In this document: in pieces, positions 22,901 to 33,418 of the stretch
Layout: the number at the start of each line of letters is the position of its first letter
How positions within the stretch are numbered: position 1 is the first letter of the stretch
NCBI GenBank assembly: GCA_020544305.1
Contig: CP058667.1
Coordinates: forward strand, 1,674,001 to 1,738,000
Length of the DNA stretch: 64,000 bases
Reading direction: 5' to 3'
From: Staphylococcus taiwanensis
GTDB taxonomy: Bacteria; Bacillota; Bacilli; Staphylococcales; Staphylococcaceae
Made by a program: the position numbers and the translations under genes
The notes under the pieces: generated by a model
What the model was told of the DNA's origin: nothing
What the model saw: only the letters and a program-made list of their open reading frames with translations
Databases searched by the model: none

Positions 22901-25900
22901 TGACGCACTATCCGAAGTACTTGCACTTGTTGAATCACTCACACTTGTTGACATTGATGCACTATCTGATGTACTTGTGCTCGTTGAGTTGCTCACACTT
23001 GTTGATGTTGATTCACTTTCTGACGTGCTTGCACTTAATGAGTCTGACAGACTCGCGCTTTCTGATCCACTTAATGATGTACTTGTACTATCTGAGTCAC
23101 TCACACTTGTTGACATTGACGCACTATCTGATGTGCTTGTGCTCGTTGAGTCACTCACACTTGTTGATGCTGACACACTATCTGATGTGCTTACACTTTC
23201 TGAGTCTGACAGACTCGCACTTTCTGATTCACTTAACGATGTACTTGTGCTTGTTGAGTCACTCACACTTATTGATGCTGACACACTATCTGATGTGCTT
23301 TCACTTAATGAGTCTGACAGACTCGCACTTTCTGATTCACTTAACGATGTACTTGTACTATCTGAATCACTCGCACTTGTTGATGTTGATTCACTTTCTG
23401 ACGTGCTTGCACTTAATGAGTCTGACAGACTCGCGCTTTCTGATCCACTTAATGATGTACTTGTACTATCTGAGTCACTTATACTTGTTGACGTTGACGC
23501 ACTATCTGATGTGCTTGTACTTGTTGAGTTGCTCACACTTGTTGATGTTGATTCACTTTCTGACGTGCTTGCACTTAATGAGTCTGAAAGACTCGCACTT
23601 TCTGATTCACTTAATGATGTACTTGTGCTTGTTGAGTCACTCACACTTGTTGATGCTGACACACTATCTGATGTGCTTTCACTTAATGAGTCTGACAGAC
23701 TCGCACTTTCTGATTCACTTAACGATGTACTTGTACTATCTGAATCACTCGCACTTGTTGACGTTGACGCACTATCCGAAGTACTTGCACTTGTTGAATC
23801 ACTCACACTTGTTGACGTTGATGCACTATCTGATGTGCTTACACTTTCTGAGTCTGACAGACTCGCACTTTCTAATCCACTTAATGATGTACTTGTGCTT
23901 GTTGAGTCACTCACACTTGTTGATGCTGACACACTATCTGATGTGCTTTCACTTTCTGAATCTGAAAGACTCTCACTTTGTGATTCACTTAACGATGTAC
24001 TTGTACTATCTGAATCACTCGCACTTGTTGACGTTGATGCACTTTCTGATGTGCTTACACTTTCTGAGTCTGACAGACTCGCGCTTTCTGATCCACTTAA
24101 TGATGTACTTGTACTATCTGAGTCACTCACACTTGTTGACATTGACGCACTATCTGATGTGCTTGTACTTGTTGAGTTGCTCACACTTGTTGATGTTGAT
24201 TTACTTTCTGACGTGCTTGCACTTAATGAGTCTGACAGACTCGCACTTTCTGATTCACTTAATGATGTACTTGTGCTTGTTGAGTCACTCACACTTGTTG
24301 ATGCTGACACACTATCTGATGTGCTTTCACTTTCTGAATCTGAAAGACTCTCACTTTGTGATTCACTTAACGATGTACTTGTACTATCTGAATCACTCGC
24401 ACTTGTTGACGTTGACGCACTATCCGAAGTACTTGCACTTGTTGAATCACTCACACTTGTTGATGTTGATTCACTTTCTGACGTGCTTGCACTTAATGAG
24501 TCTGACAGACTCGCGCTTTCTGATCCACTTAATGATGTACTTGTACTATCTGAGTCACTCACACTTGCTGACATTGACGCACTATCTGATGTGCTTGTGC
24601 TCGTTGAGTCACTCACACTTGTTGATGCTGACACACTATCTGATGTGCTTACACTTTCTGAGTCTGACAGACTCGCACTTTCTGATTCACTTAACGATGT
24701 ACTTGTACTATCTGAATCACTCGCACTTGTTGATGTTGATTCACTTTCTGACGTGCTTGCACTTAATGAGTCTGACAGACTCGCGCTTTCTGATCCACTT
24801 AATGATGTACTTGTACTATCTGAGTCACTTATACTTGTTGACGTTGACGCACTATCTGATGTGCTTGTACTTGTTGAGTTGCTCACACTTGTTGATGTTG
24901 ATTCACTTTCTGACGTGCTTGCACTTAATGAGTCTGAAAGACTCGCACTTTCTGATTCACTTAATGATGTACTTGTACTATCTGAGTCACTCACACTTGT
25001 TGATGCTGACACACTATCTGATGTGCTTACACTTTCTGAGTCTGACAGACTCGCACTTTGTGATTCACTTAACGATGTACTTGTACTATCTGAATCACTC
25101 GCACTTGTTGATGTTGATTCACTTTCTGACGTGCTTGCACTTAATGAGTCTGACAGACTCGCGCTTTCTGATCCACTTAATGATGTACTTGTACTATCTG
25201 AGTCACTTATACTTGTTGACGTTGACGCACTATCTGATGTGCTTGTACTTGTTGAGTTGCTCACACTTGTTGATGTTGATTCACTTTCTGACGTGTTTGC
25301 ACTTAATGAGTCTGACAGACTCGCACTTTCTGATTCACTTAATGATGTACTTGTACTATCTGAGTCACTCACACTTGTTGATACTGCCACACTATCTGAT
25401 GTGCTTGCACTTTCTGAGTCTGAAAGACTCGCACTTTGTAATTCACTTAACGATGTACTTGTACTATCTGAATCACTCGCACTTGTTGAATCACTCATGC
25501 TTGTTGATGTTGATGTACTTGTCGATGTGCTTGCACTGTTTGAGTCACTTTCACTTGTTGATGCTGATGTACTATCTAATGTTGATATACTAGTACTTGT
25601 CGAGTCAGATAAACTAATACTTCTAGAGTTACTTTGACTTTTTTCTGTACTGATAGAATTACTCTCACTATTAGCAGTTGACGTCGACTCACTTGTTGAT
25701 TTCGTTATACTAGTTGATTGGCTATCACTACTTGACGTTGAAATAGAATCGCTCGTTGCGTTTCTAGTAATTGACCAATTAATATTTTGCGTTTTTTGTA
25801 GATTACTACTATCAGTAGCTGTAATAGTTACAGTATAGTTTCCAATTTTTGTTGGTGTGCCAGAAATTGTATTACTTGTTTGATCATATGTTAAACCATC

Positions 25901-28000
25901 AGGTAATCCTGTTACATTGATAGTTGGTGCTACTCCACTATTATCAGTAGCAGTTACAGTAACTGGACTAATTGGCGCAAAAACCTGATTAGTTTGATTA
26001 CTCATACTAATTGTTGGAGAGGTAACGTCACTAAAATAGTAGATAACAGATTGTCCAGCATTAGTAAGTTTTACTTGATTATTAGTTGAATTAAATGTTG
26101 GTGCATTTGAACTATCTACACTTTTATATTGGTAACCAAGAGAATTCATTGTGCTTTCTTGCTTATCTAACGTCACTACATTATCTACATCACCAGCCAA
26201 TGTTTTAGGCGGAATGATATCTTTTCCAGTAGTTGCATCAACATATCTCACTTCAGTAGAGGCACTTTGTGTGTAAGTAAAAGTACCAAACTGAAGTTGT
26301 TGCAAATTTCGGGCACCACCTGTTGAAGCAGTGATTGATAATGCATAATTACTTGTATTTGTATTTTTCTTTAACCAATCAGATAAATTTCTTGTAAATT
26401 GTTGGCCTGCATAAGTAACGGTCATAACTTTAGTATCACCATTATAATCAATTTCAAAATTTTGGAATGAATTATCAGTTGGCTGCACTTTTAATTTGGC
26501 TGCATTTGTCGATTCAGTTGTTGCAACTCCTGAAGCATCTGTTGACACGAAAGCTCCAAACGCTCCTCCACCAGCAACATTTGATGGATCTTTATTTGCT
26601 TTAGCGTCCGCTTTCGGTTGAGATGTATTATGATACGTATCTAATTTAAATCCAAAAGCATTATTTAATCCGCCTATACCTAACGCAGCACCCTCTTTAC
26701 CTGTATCATCTATTTTTCCTGGTGAAAAGGCAAATCCAATACCATCCCCACCAACAACTCCTCCAGGAGAATAGCCTTCATACCGATTTCCTAAATTAAC
26801 TTTTCCAGTAAAATGGAAACTTTTATTTGAATTAATTTTAGTATTTAAAGTTATAGAACCTTTTTTACTATTTGCATCTGGAGTTAAAGTGACTATTCCA
26901 GTTGAAGCGTCGTAAGTTGCTGAATCCTTAACATTAAAATGATCAGTAAAGTTATCTTTGTTGATTGATACAAGATCGTTATTAGCAACTTGAGCTACTG
27001 TCGCATTTGTATTATTTGTAGCCACAGCTAATCTGCTAAATGTTCTTAACTTATTAGGCATGGTTTGAGTAGAAGTGCTGGTAGAATCACTCACCATTAA
27101 TGTTGAGTCCAAACCTTTATTATTTTCTTTTTCAGTAGTACTGGTTGATTTGGCTAAACTTACAGACTTTTCGGATTTACTTTTTTCTGTTGAGTTCAAA
27201 ATATGGGTTGAATGAATACTTTTTGCATTCTCAGAACCTTTTGATGTCGTAGAATTTTCTCTATTATCAGAAGATAATTCTTTACTATATTCTTTATGAT
27301 TCTCACTCTTATCTGTAGATGTCATATCGCTTTTAGCAACTTTTATATTGCTTTCAGCAGAACCAAAAATTTTAGTTTCTTTTCCATCTTTAGATTTATT
27401 AAATAATGATTGAGATTCTTTATTTTCAGATGTAGAAACTTTATTTGTGCTGATTTTATGTTCAGAAGTAGTCGACATATTACTTGTTGTAGATTCAGTA
27501 CTTTTTTCTGAATTACTTGTATTCGAGTATGATTTACTCTGACTATCATGCTCAGTAGATGTTAATTTATTAGCTTCTTCAGTGGAATGTGTACTATTTA
27601 CAGATGTGCTTGACATATTTGAAGTTGAGTTAGTTACTTCTGCTTTTGATATAGTTGTTGAATTTCTATTAGAAACGGTACCACTATTTGATGAAAGCTC
27701 AGAAGTCATAGGTGTTTCGGATGCAGCAAATACATGATGATCATTTAACATTGCAAAGGTAAATATACCTCCCGCTAGCCCTGTAGTTTTAAATGCTTGT
27801 TTTTTAAAGTCCGTTTTTTCTTTAGATTTGATATCTTTAACATTTTCAACATCTTTATTTAAAAATGGTAAGCCTAACGTTTTTAAAAGTTGAATTTCTC
27901 TAATACTCGCTTTAACCCAATTTTTACCGGATTTATAAAGTCTTACTCTAGACTTTTCTTGGCCAAAGGAATGGTTGAAGTTTCTTTCTCTTTTCGACAT
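19946..28000 (-). CDS. giant serine-rich-repeat LPXTG adhesin, SraP/SasA type
   Basis: About 2684 residues. The N-terminus carries a KxYKxGKxW-type signal (LYKSGKNW, residues 21-28) and a hydrophobic segment ending VFA, the likely cleavage site near residue 90. A first Ser/Thr-rich stretch follows (to about 330). An L-type lectin-like domain spans about 350-580 (includes [11 protein letters not shown] and [10 protein letters not shown]). Then come a beta-grasp/MucBP-like module ([12 protein letters not shown]), a putative-Ig module ending near 745, and a Ser-rich repeat region of about 1880 residues. It ends LPETGG, a helix and a KSRKNKK tail for sortase A anchoring. Such proteins are usually exported by SecA2/SecY2 and O-glycosylated; none of those genes is in this window. 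Start at 28000 is an ATG with GGAG upstream; a GTG at 28009 is the alternative. Flanking genes pyrR and rluD are core, so the gene looks inserted. Confidence 0.92.
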   Translation of the reverse strand: MSKRERNFNHSFGQEKSRVRLYKSGKNWVKASIREIQLLKTLGLPFLNKDVENVKDIKSKEKTDFKKQAFKTTGLAGGIFTFAMLNDHHVFAASETPMTSELSSNSGTVSNRNSTTISKAEVTNSTSNMSSTSVNSTHSTEEANKLTSTEHDSQSKSYSNTSNSEKSTESTTSNMSTTSEHKISTNKVSTSENKESQSLFNKSKDGKETKIFGSAESNIKVAKSDMTSTDKSENHKEYSKELSSDNRENSTTSKGSENAKSIHSTHILNSTEKSKSEKSVSLAKSTSTTEKENNKGLDSTLMVSDSTSTSTQTMPNKLRTFSRLAVATNNTNATVAQVANNDLVSINKDNFTDHFNVKDSATYDASTGIVTLTPDANSKKGSITLNTKINSNKSFHFTGKVNLGNRYEGYSPGGVVGGDGIGFAFSPGKIDDTGKEGAALGIGGLNNAFGFKLDTYHNTSQPKADAKANKDPSNVAGGGAFGAFVSTDASGVATTESTNAAKLKVQPTDNSFQNFEIDYNGDTKVMTVTYAGQQFTRNLSDWLKKNTNTSNYALSITASTGGARNLQQLQFGTFTYTQSASTEVRYVDATTGKDIIPPKTLAGDVDNVVTLDKQESTMNSLGYQYKSVDSSNAPTFNSTNNQVKLTNAGQSVIYYFSDVTSPTISMSNQTNQVFAPISPVTVTATDNSGVAPTINVTGLPDGLTYDQTSNTISGTPTKIGNYTVTITATDSSNLQKTQNINWSITRNATSDSISTSSSDSQSTSITKSTSESTSTANSESNSISTEKSQSNSRSISLSDSTSTSISTLDSTSASTSESDSNSASTSTSTSTSTSMSDSTSASDSDSTSTSLSELQSASLSDSESASTSDSVAVSTSVSDSDSTSTSLSESESASLSDSLSANTSESESTSTSVSNSTSTSTSDSASTSTSISDSDSTSTSLSGSESASLSDSLSASTSESESTSTSASDSDSTSTSLSESQSASLSDSESVSTSDSVSASTSVSDSDSTSTSLSESESASLSDSLSASTSESESTSTSVSNSTSTSTSDSASTSTSISDSDSTSTSLSGSESASLSDSLSASTSESESTSTSASDSDSTSTSLSESESASLSDSESVSTSDSVSASTSVSDSTSTSTSDSASMSASVSDSDSTSTSLSGSESASLSDSLSASTSESESTSTSVSDSTSASTSDSASTSTSASDSDSTSTSLSESQSESLSDSESESTSDSVSASTSVSDSTSTSTSLSESESASLSDSLSASTSESKSTSTSVSNSTSTSTSDSASMSTSVSDSDSTSTSLSGSESASLSDSESVSTSESASTSTSASDSDSTSTSLSESQSESLSDSESESTSDSVSASTSVSDSTSTSTSLSGLESASLSDSESVSTSDSASTSTSVSDSTSASTSDSASTSTSASDSDSTSTSLSESESASLSDSLSESTSDSVSASTSVSDSTSTSTSLSESESASLSDSLSASTSESESTSTSVSNSTSTSTSDSASTSTSISDSDSTSTSLSGSESASLSDSLSASTSESESTSTSASDSDSTSTSLSESESASLSDSLSESTSDSVSASISVSDSTSTSTSLSESESASLSDSESVSTSDSVSASTSVSDSTSTSTSDSASMSTSVSDSDSTSTSLSGSESASLSDSLSASTSESESTSTSVSNSTSTSTSDSASMSTSVSDSTSASTSDSASTSTSTSDSDSTSTSLSESQSASLSDSESVSTSESVSTSTSVSDSDSTSTSLSESQSASLSDSESVSTSESASTSTSASDSDSTSTSLSESQSESLSDSESESTSDSVSASTSVSDSTSTSTSLSGSESASLSDSLSESTSESESTSTSVSNSTSTSTSDSASTSTSVSDSDSTRTSLSESESASLSDSGSASTSDSASTSTSASESTSTSTSLSGSESASLSDSLSESTSESESTSTSVSNSTSTSTSDSASTSTSVSDSTSASTSDSASTSTSMSDSTSASTSLSGSQSASLSDSESVSASNSASTSTSMSDSDSTSTSLSGSESASLSDSLSASTSDSASTSTSVSDSTSTSTSDSASTSTSVSDSTSASTSDSASTSTSTSDSDSTSTSLSESESASLSDSESVSTSDSVSASTSVSDSISTSTSLSESESASLSDSESASTSDSVSASTSVSDSTSTSTSDSASTSTSASDSLSVSASNSESTSTSMSDSDSTSTSLSGSESASLSDSLSESTSESESTSTSVSNSTSTSTSDSASTSTSVSDSDSTSTSLSESESASLSDSGSVSTSDNASTSTSVSDSDSTSTSLSESESASLSDSLSESTSESESTSTSVSDSDSTSTSLSRSESASLSDSLSESTSESELTSTSVSDSISTSTSDSASTSTSMSDSTSRSTSDSASTSTSASDSDSTSTSLSESQSASLSDSLSEITSESESTSTSVSNSTSTSTSESESTSTSMSDSTSESTSDSASASTSVSDSDSASTSLSNSSSTSQSNSSSTSTSISDSTSTSVSTSESRNGSHSISNSNSTSSSGSTSYSGSNTTSQSHSASISMSNSTSTSASHTLSTSHSSTTSNSMSTSHSQFDSTSSSTSASGSNSASTSISGSTATSVSDVSSASTSTSMSESISTSSSESQSNTASQMHSNAQHHDAKDDLPETGGSDSNSTGLVSTVVAMLAGLGLVRKSRKNKKDKGNKKSE
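20590..25560 (-). repeat. nested tandem repeats encoding the second serine-rich region
   Basis: The coding repeats have an 18-bp base period (hexapeptides such as [18 protein letters not shown]). These are arranged in larger units of six or nine hexapeptides that each begin S-x-S-A-S-L-S-D-S. Long identical blocks recur at spacings that are multiples of 54 bp: the same block starts near 23341, 24691 (1350 bp on) and 25069 (378 bp further). Every second residue is Ser. The number of repeats is expected to vary between strains and to be error-prone in assemblies. Confidence 0.85.
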
Positions 28001-28074
28001 AATATCCACATCTCCAAATTTCTATTACTAATCAAGTTCAAATCAATTACCTGCAATTAGTTTGATTTAAAATA

Positions 28075-28104
28075 ATTATATTATCAATTGTATATAAATA
28101 GCAA
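28075..28104 (-). promoter_or_regulatory. putative promoter of the adhesin gene
   Basis: On the minus strand TTGCTA (28104-28099) and TATAAT (28080-28075) are 18 bases apart, about 75 bases before the start codon. The -10 is a perfect consensus. The remaining 28105-28365 gap is A/T-rich and shows nothing else. Confidence 0.55.
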
Positions 28105-28365
28105 CATAATTAGTTTAGCAATTCAACCATTTAACAAATAAAAATTATTAAATATTATTATGATTTGATATTTATACACATAAAATACATTTCTTAAATT
28201 CGACTTGTATTTAATTTTTTTATTAACTTGATTACTTGAAGAACTTCAACTCTATACATTTGCAATTAATAATCACCAAATTTGTCTAGTTTCAACCCTA
28301 TTCAAAAATGTATATTAATGTAATAATTTTTTAATTTAAAAATAACCATACTATGAATAAATATT

Positions 28366-28404
28366 AAAAAGGCTGATTCTGCATTTTTGCAAAACCAGCC
28401 TTTA
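28366..28404 (-). terminator. terminator of the lspA-rluD transcript
   Basis: On the minus strand AAAGGCTGGTTTTGCA pairs with TGCAGAATCAGCCTTT, followed by a T run, about 40 bases after the rluD stop. Confidence 0.85.
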
Positions 28405-28441
28405 AAGAGGACTAACTTATTTATTCAAAACTTTGACATTA

Positions 28442-29365
28442 TTAACTTTGTGCATCTCTTAAACGAATATCTTCCAATAATTGTTCAAAGTCTTTCGGTA
28501 AATCGGCGTGACGCTCTATATATTCATGTGTTACTGGATGTTCAAAGCCAATTACACCTGCATGTAATGCTTGACCACCAATGTCTAATGTTTTTCTTGG
28601 ACCGTATTTAGGATCTCCTACTAAAGGAAAGCCAATATATTTCATATGTACACGAATTTGATGTGTTCTTCCTGTTTCTAACTGACATTCAATTAATGTA
28701 TAGTCTTTAAAGTGTTCGATCACATTAAAATGTGTAATCGCTTCTTTACCATTATCAACAACATCCATTGACTGACGATCTTTTTCATTACGACCAATCG
28801 GCGCATCAATCGTACCATAATCATGTGGAATATTACCATGAACTAAAGCAGTATATTTACGTTTTACTGATTTATCCATCAATTGTTCTACTAATCCTCG
28901 ATGAGCAATATCATTTTTAGCGACCATTAATAATCCTGATGTATCCATATCAATTCGATGTACAATACCTGGACGAATTTCACCATTGATACCTGATAAA
29001 TCTTTAATTTGATACATTAGCCCATTAACTAAAGTACCTGAATAATGTCCTGGAGACGGATGTACTACCATACCCTTCGGTTTATACACAATTGCAACAT
29101 CTTCATCTTCATAATAGATGTCTAGATTTAAGTTTTCAGGTTGAATATCCGCTTCGACAATTTCTTTTTCAGTAACAACAATAGTATCATTTAATTTAAC
29201 TTTATAATTAGATTTTATGACTTTACCATTTACCGTCACTAATCCTTCTTTAATCCAATCTTGGATCTGGCTTCTAGACCATTCTGAATTATATTCGGGT
29301 AGTAATTTATCAATACGTTGTCCTACAGTTTCTTGATTCTCTATTTTGTATTCAAATGATTCCAT
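28442..29365 (-). CDS. rluD: RluD-family 23S rRNA pseudouridine synthase
   Basis: 307 residues: an N-terminal S4 RNA-binding domain (about 15-75, RIDKLLPEYNSEWSRSQIQDWI) and a RluA/RluD catalytic domain. The domain has the active-site Asp in HRIDMDTSGLLMVAKN and RTHQIRVHMKYIGFPLVGDPKYG downstream. Eleven bases separate it from lspA. The exact target uridines cannot be told from sequence alone; the family includes RluD-like YlyB of Bacillus. Confidence 0.9.
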   Translation of the reverse strand: MESFEYKIENQETVGQRIDKLLPEYNSEWSRSQIQDWIKEGLVTVNGKVIKSNYKVKLNDTIVVTEKEIVEADIQPENLNLDIYYEDEDVAIVYKPKGMVVHPSPGHYSGTLVNGLMYQIKDLSGINGEIRPGIVHRIDMDTSGLLMVAKNDIAHRGLVEQLMDKSVKRKYTALVHGNIPHDYGTIDAPIGRNEKDRQSMDVVDNGKEAITHFNVIEHFKDYTLIECQLETGRTHQIRVHMKYIGFPLVGDPKYGPRKTLDIGGQALHAGVIGFEHPVTHEYIERHADLPKDFEQLLEDIRLRDAQS

Positions 29366-29376
29366 AGCGTAACCTC

Positions 29377-29853
29377 CTATCCTTTTGAAGTTGCATCTTT
29401 AAGTAATGCAATAATAATAAATAAAACACCTATTGTTAGGCTTGAGTCCGCGACATTAAATATAGGGAAAGCATATCCAAAGATATTAGTATCAATAAAA
29501 TCCACTACTTCTCCATTAATTAAACGATCAATAAAATTACCTAATGCGCCTGCAAATAGTAAACTAATTGCTACTTGCATAAATAGATTATATTTTGCTT
29601 CTTTAATATAAAATAAAATTAATACAACTAATATAATTAGCGTAATGATATAAAAGAATCCCATTTTGCCACTTAATATCCCCCAAGCTGCACCATTATT
29701 TCGATGAGATGTAATATTTAAAAAATGGGGTATGACTTCATATGAATCTCCAATATTCATTGTAGTAGCTATAATTCTTTTTGTTATTTGATCAATCACT
29801 AAAATAGCTATCGCTACGATTAATGATATACCAATATAATACTTTTTCTTCAT
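29377..29853 (-). CDS. lspA: lipoprotein signal peptidase II
   Basis: A 158-residue membrane aspartic protease that removes signal peptides from diacylglyceryl prolipoproteins. Four hydrophobic segments, the NxxGAAWGILSG region, and the two catalytic aspartates in the GNFIDRLINGEVVDFID and FPIFNVADSSL motifs are present. Confidence 0.97.
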   Translation of the reverse strand: MKKKYYIGISLIVAIAILVIDQITKRIIATTMNIGDSYEVIPHFLNITSHRNNGAAWGILSGKMGFFYIITLIILVVLILFYIKEAKYNLFMQVAISLLFAGALGNFIDRLINGEVVDFIDTNIFGYAFPIFNVADSSLTIGVLFIIIALLKDATSKG

Positions 29854-29984
29854 TCACGTGCCTCCATTCACACATCAACACTTTTACAACACTCTACATT
29901 ATAGCTTACTCACTATTATAAAAAAAGCTACAGTTATAAATAGTATGGAAGTAATCAATAACTATAAAAAAATGAATTTAAATA

Positions 29985-30458
29985 TTATGCGTACTTATTT
30001 TCTTTAGGATGAATATAATTAAATTCATCAACTTGATATGCAAATACAGTCCGTATGGTTACTTCATATGGTTTTCTAAAATTCATATCCGCAACTGTTA
30101 GCGAACCATCTTTATTTACTTTCTCAACATATGCTACATGTCCGTGTTTCCCTTTAGGATATTGAAGTATCGACCCAGAAGTAGGATGTTCATTCACTTT
30201 ATAGCCTTCATCCTTAGCATTAGACGCCCAATACTTAGCATCTCCCCATTTATTATCAATCATTTTTCCATCTTGTCGAACTCTATCAAAGACATAATAT
30301 GTACATTGACCTTTTGCATACGTGTTTAATTTCATTGGATTCTTTTCCCAAAAATGAATTGTCGGTTGTGTCATATCTTGATTATCTATACCATCATATA
30401 ATGCTCCACCAGTGAACATGACACATCCTATAACCATTGCTAATATAAATTTCTTCAT
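29985..30458 (-). CDS. secreted or membrane-anchored CHAP-domain protein
   Basis: 157 residues. An N-terminal hydrophobic segment (MKKFILAMVIGCVMFTGGALY) exports or anchors it. The CHAP amidase/endopeptidase domain has the nucleophile Cys in YAKGQCTYYVFDRV and the His in GKHGHVAYVEKV, with NKWGDAKYWA between. Likely acts on peptidoglycan. It lacks an SH3b or LysM cell-wall-binding domain. It follows the VOC gene by four bases, so the two form an operon. Confidence 0.85.
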   Translation of the reverse strand: MKKFILAMVIGCVMFTGGALYDGIDNQDMTQPTIHFWEKNPMKLNTYAKGQCTYYVFDRVRQDGKMIDNKWGDAKYWASNAKDEGYKVNEHPTSGSILQYPKGKHGHVAYVEKVNKDGSLTVADMNFRKPYEVTIRTVFAYQVDEFNYIHPKENKYA

Positions 30459-30462
30459 AATA

Positions 30463-31257
30463 TCACACTACTTCAATAAAATTAAATCTAAATTGAATAC
30501 CGTCTGGTCCATTTATATCTATGTGCGTTGTTTCAGGATAATAAAAATCAATTAAAGCAAGTCCGTAAGATTTTTCATTTTCAATGCGCTTTGTACTTGA
30601 AAGCCACTGATTTACAGCTAAATGATGATAATAATGTGATGAAGATAAATAAAGAGAGAATTTATCTAAGTAAGCGGATTGCTCTAGACCAAAGTATGTT
30701 AAATAATAGTCTTTAACTTCAGATATTCGTATTGTTTTAAGAGAAACATTACCAATCTTACTTCCTTTAGGGATACCTTGCCATTGTTCATTAGATACAT
30801 TATTTAGTAAATATGGTACATTTATCGCTTCTATTTCTAATTGCAATTGATGATCGTGATATACCCAATAATCTCTATCATGATCGACATAAAATTTAAA
30901 TGCATTACCTTCAGGATCTTCAAAAAATAGTGAAGTGCAGACACTTTGTTCTCCACCATTAACAGGAATCTCATAATCACTCAATTGTACTAATAAATCT
31001 GCTAAGTCATGCATATTTGGTAATAAAATACCTATATAAAAGAGACCCGCTTCTGAAAGCAAGGGTTCTCGACCATTAGTGACTTCACTTAATGTGAGAA
31101 AATGATTGGATTGACCTATTTCATACTGTACGGAGGACGTTGTCTCAATAACTACTTCGAAACCTAACACCTCTTCGTAGAAAGGTCTTAATATAGCTAG
31201 ATTTCTGACATTTAATGTCACACCGTTTATAAAATGAGCATTTTTCGAATGAAACAT
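30463..31257 (-). CDS. VOC-family protein, CatE-like two-module glyoxalase/dioxygenase fold
   Basis: 264 residues made of two VOC modules. The first is GVTLNVRNLAILRPFYEEVLGFEVV followed by a VSFEDPEGN-like segment (SLFFEDPEGNAFKFYVD). The second is about residues 160-264 and ends IDINGPDGIQFRFNF. This resembles the catechol-2,3-dioxygenase CatE group. The substrate is unknown, and the usual first metal-ligand His before the first strand is not obvious. Transcribed with the CHAP gene. Confidence 0.75.
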   Translation of the reverse strand: MFHSKNAHFINGVTLNVRNLAILRPFYEEVLGFEVVIETTSSVQYEIGQSNHFLTLSEVTNGREPLLSEAGLFYIGILLPNMHDLADLLVQLSDYEIPVNGGEQSVCTSLFFEDPEGNAFKFYVDHDRDYWVYHDHQLQLEIEAINVPYLLNNVSNEQWQGIPKGSKIGNVSLKTIRISEVKDYYLTYFGLEQSAYLDKFSLYLSSSHYYHHLAVNQWLSSTKRIENEKSYGLALIDFYYPETTHIDINGPDGIQFRFNFIEVV

Positions 31258-31595
31258 TGCGTCCTCCTATTTTTTATAAAATGTTATAACTTAAATTTAG
31301 AGTTAATAATGATTATTGTATCTTAAAATATCGAAAATTTTATCAGTCTTTATGTGTAGTTTGCAATTTATTTGCTCTAAAAGTTTTTATTTAGAACTAA
31401 GAGTTGAAATAATTATTTTTGATGTATTGATTTCTATACTATTTATTTAAATCATATTTCTCTGTATTAAGACGTGATTTTAACTCAATCAACGATTTAA
31501 CTTGAACTTTAGATTCACAGTCATTTACGATTTTACAGAGTTTAACTCGTACTTTACATAATCGTCACTATAGCTTAGATAGATTACTACGAATC
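31258..31595. other. A/T-rich non-coding gap
   Basis: No gene of credible length or ribosome site was seen in this 338-bp stretch. It should contain the promoter of the minus-strand VOC-CHAP pair, but no convincing -35/-10 pair stood out. Confidence 0.5.
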
Positions 31596-31636
31596 TAAAA
31601 AAGACTTGAAGCACCATCCAATGCTTCAAGTCCTTT
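31596..31636 (-). terminator. terminator of the SDR gene
   Basis: On the minus strand GGACTTGAAGCA pairs with TGCTTCAAGTC, followed by six T, just after the stop at 31660. Confidence 0.9.
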
Positions 31637-31659
31637 AAGTAAACATATTATTATATTAA

Positions 31660-33171
31660 TTAATTTTTATTTGTGAGTGCTTGAAAAATTTTTGACCCTA
31701 TCATTGCACCAATAATTGCGCCAGTTGATATTGCTACATTTCCTAAAACTTTATGTTTGGTAGACTGTTTTTCTTCTTCTGCTAAGCGATTCATATGTTT
31801 CATAAATATATCCATTACAGTTTTATGAATATTTGCTTGAGTATATTTATAGACTACCCAAGGTAACGTAGGTTGATATTCTTGAAGTGCAATCAGACCT
31901 TCATTACTATCTAAGATTCTTCTGAATTCAAATCTAGCATTACCACCTTCATCGTCTAACGCTAAATCTCCGCCAACGATTCGATATACAATCATATTCT
32001 CAGTAGAATCATGTGTATCCCTTTTCATTTCTAAGATAAATTTATGAATAAAAGGCAAGCTAATATTAAATTCATGTTCATTTATAGTTCCTTTAACTAA
32101 ATGTAATGTAATATTGTTAATAAATTTGGCGTATTCACGAGATACATCTTGTATAGAATAATTATCAGGGATAGTAAACCGTGTTATTGCTCTAACATCC
32201 TTTATCTCTTCATTTTTAGCTTTTTCTTTATTCGAACTATTAGATTGCTTAGCTTTTTTCTGTTTCTCATTTTGCTCTTCTTCAAGTGATTTACGAACAC
32301 TTTCTTCATAACTCATTGAGCCATACGATAAATCCGGATGTGTGTGCTTAGGTTGTGGAATCATATCATGAACTAAGCTATTCATAAGTGGGTAAACCAT
32401 TTCTTTAGGAACTTGAGAAATTAATTGAACCCAATAACGACTCACCCAAATAGGTATAATCGGTAAGTCTATAATAGGTAGACGTTTATCTAAAACTTTT
32501 GCAGTACGTTGAATTAACTCTTTATAATTCATAATTTCAGGACCTGAAATGTCAAAAGCTTCATTTTCCTTTGGTGAGCGTTCTACAAGTGCTGCTAATT
32601 TATGAATTACATCTTCAATTGCCACTGGAGCAATCATATTATAAGCCCAACTTGGTAGAATCATACCTGGCAAACGTTCTACTAATCTTTTAAGTATTGG
32701 GTAAGAACTTCCTTTAGCACCTATAATTAATCCAGCACGCAATGTACTTACTGGTATACCATAAGATCCCAGAATTTTTTCACATTCTAGACGACTTCGC
32801 AAATGTGCTGAAAGATTATCTTCACTAGGAATAATGCCACTCATAAATACAATGTGTTTCACACCTTGTTGCTTAGCTGCACGTGCAAAATTATCTGCAA
32901 GTAACGCATCCATATCCTCAAAGTTGGCCTGTGTTAGTTTCGCGTTAGGCATCATTGAATGAACTAGATAGATTGCTGTATCTATACCTACCATAACTTC
33001 AGTGATTTCATCTAAATCAAATAAATCGGCTGCTTTCCACGTAACATTGGTTTCATTTTCTTTATTATCAGCATTTCTAGAGATTGCAATAATTTCATGA
33101 TCATCTTTTAATTGATTTTTTAAATGACTTCCAATATAACCAGAAGCACCTGTTAATAGTATTTTACTCAT
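31660..33171 (-). CDS. NAD(P)-binding SDR/epimerase-like protein with C-terminal extension
   Basis: 503 residues. The N-terminal Rossmann domain starts KILLTGASGYIGSHL and continues with VGIDTAIYLVHSMM and SGIIPSEDNLSAHLRSRLECEKIL, typical of atypical SDRs of the NDUFA9/NmrA type. A charged linker (about 300-330, KQKKAKQSNSSNKEKAK) leads to a second domain of about 140 residues that I do not recognise. A C-terminal hydrophobic helix (VAISTGAIIGAMIG) suggests membrane attachment. The ATG at 33171 is preferred to an upstream GTG because AAGGAG is correctly spaced before it. Function unknown. Confidence 0.8.
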   Translation of the reverse strand: MSKILLTGASGYIGSHLKNQLKDDHEIIAISRNADNKENETNVTWKAADLFDLDEITEVMVGIDTAIYLVHSMMPNAKLTQANFEDMDALLADNFARAAKQQGVKHIVFMSGIIPSEDNLSAHLRSRLECEKILGSYGIPVSTLRAGLIIGAKGSSYPILKRLVERLPGMILPSWAYNMIAPVAIEDVIHKLAALVERSPKENEAFDISGPEIMNYKELIQRTAKVLDKRLPIIDLPIIPIWVSRYWVQLISQVPKEMVYPLMNSLVHDMIPQPKHTHPDLSYGSMSYEESVRKSLEEEQNEKQKKAKQSNSSNKEKAKNEEIKDVRAITRFTIPDNYSIQDVSREYAKFINNITLHLVKGTINEHEFNISLPFIHKFILEMKRDTHDSTENMIVYRIVGGDLALDDEGGNARFEFRRILDSNEGLIALQEYQPTLPWVVYKYTQANIHKTVMDIFMKHMNRLAEEEKQSTKHKVLGNVAISTGAIIGAMIGSKIFQALTNKN

Positions 33172-33334
33172 GAAATACACTCCTTTTCACATAACAAAAG
33201 CTTAAGCACTTTAAAGTTAGATATAACCTTAAATAGCCTTTATATTTCGTTGCCAAACATTCCTGGTACATTAAATATTCATTTTAATTATTACTTATGA
33301 TTTATAATTCCTTATTTATAAAAAGATATATCAT

Positions 33335-33383
33335 AAAAAACTCCCTTTAAAGTTTACATTTTCAAATGTCTACTTTAAAGAGA
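33335..33383 (-). terminator. ileS terminator
   Basis: CTCCCTTTAAAGT and ACTTTAAAGAGAG form a stem with a loop of about 20 bases. On the minus strand it is followed by TTTTTT, about 35 bases after the ileS stop. Confidence 0.85.
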
Positions 33384-33418
33384 GCATATTATAAAGATTC
33401 TACATTATATTTTTTATA

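Noticed and set aside
20590-25560. Tandem repeats considered as a CRISPR array
   Set aside because: The repeats have no unique spacers, follow an 18-bp coding period and form one continuous serine-rich reading frame.
20595-25637. A 1680-codon plus-strand open frame, and further long plus-strand frames at 20770-22299 and 22300-25593
   Set aside because: They lie antisense to the serine-rich repeats and are open only because the repeated Ser, Thr and Asp codons give no stop triplets in those frames. No ribosome sites and only repetitive protein.
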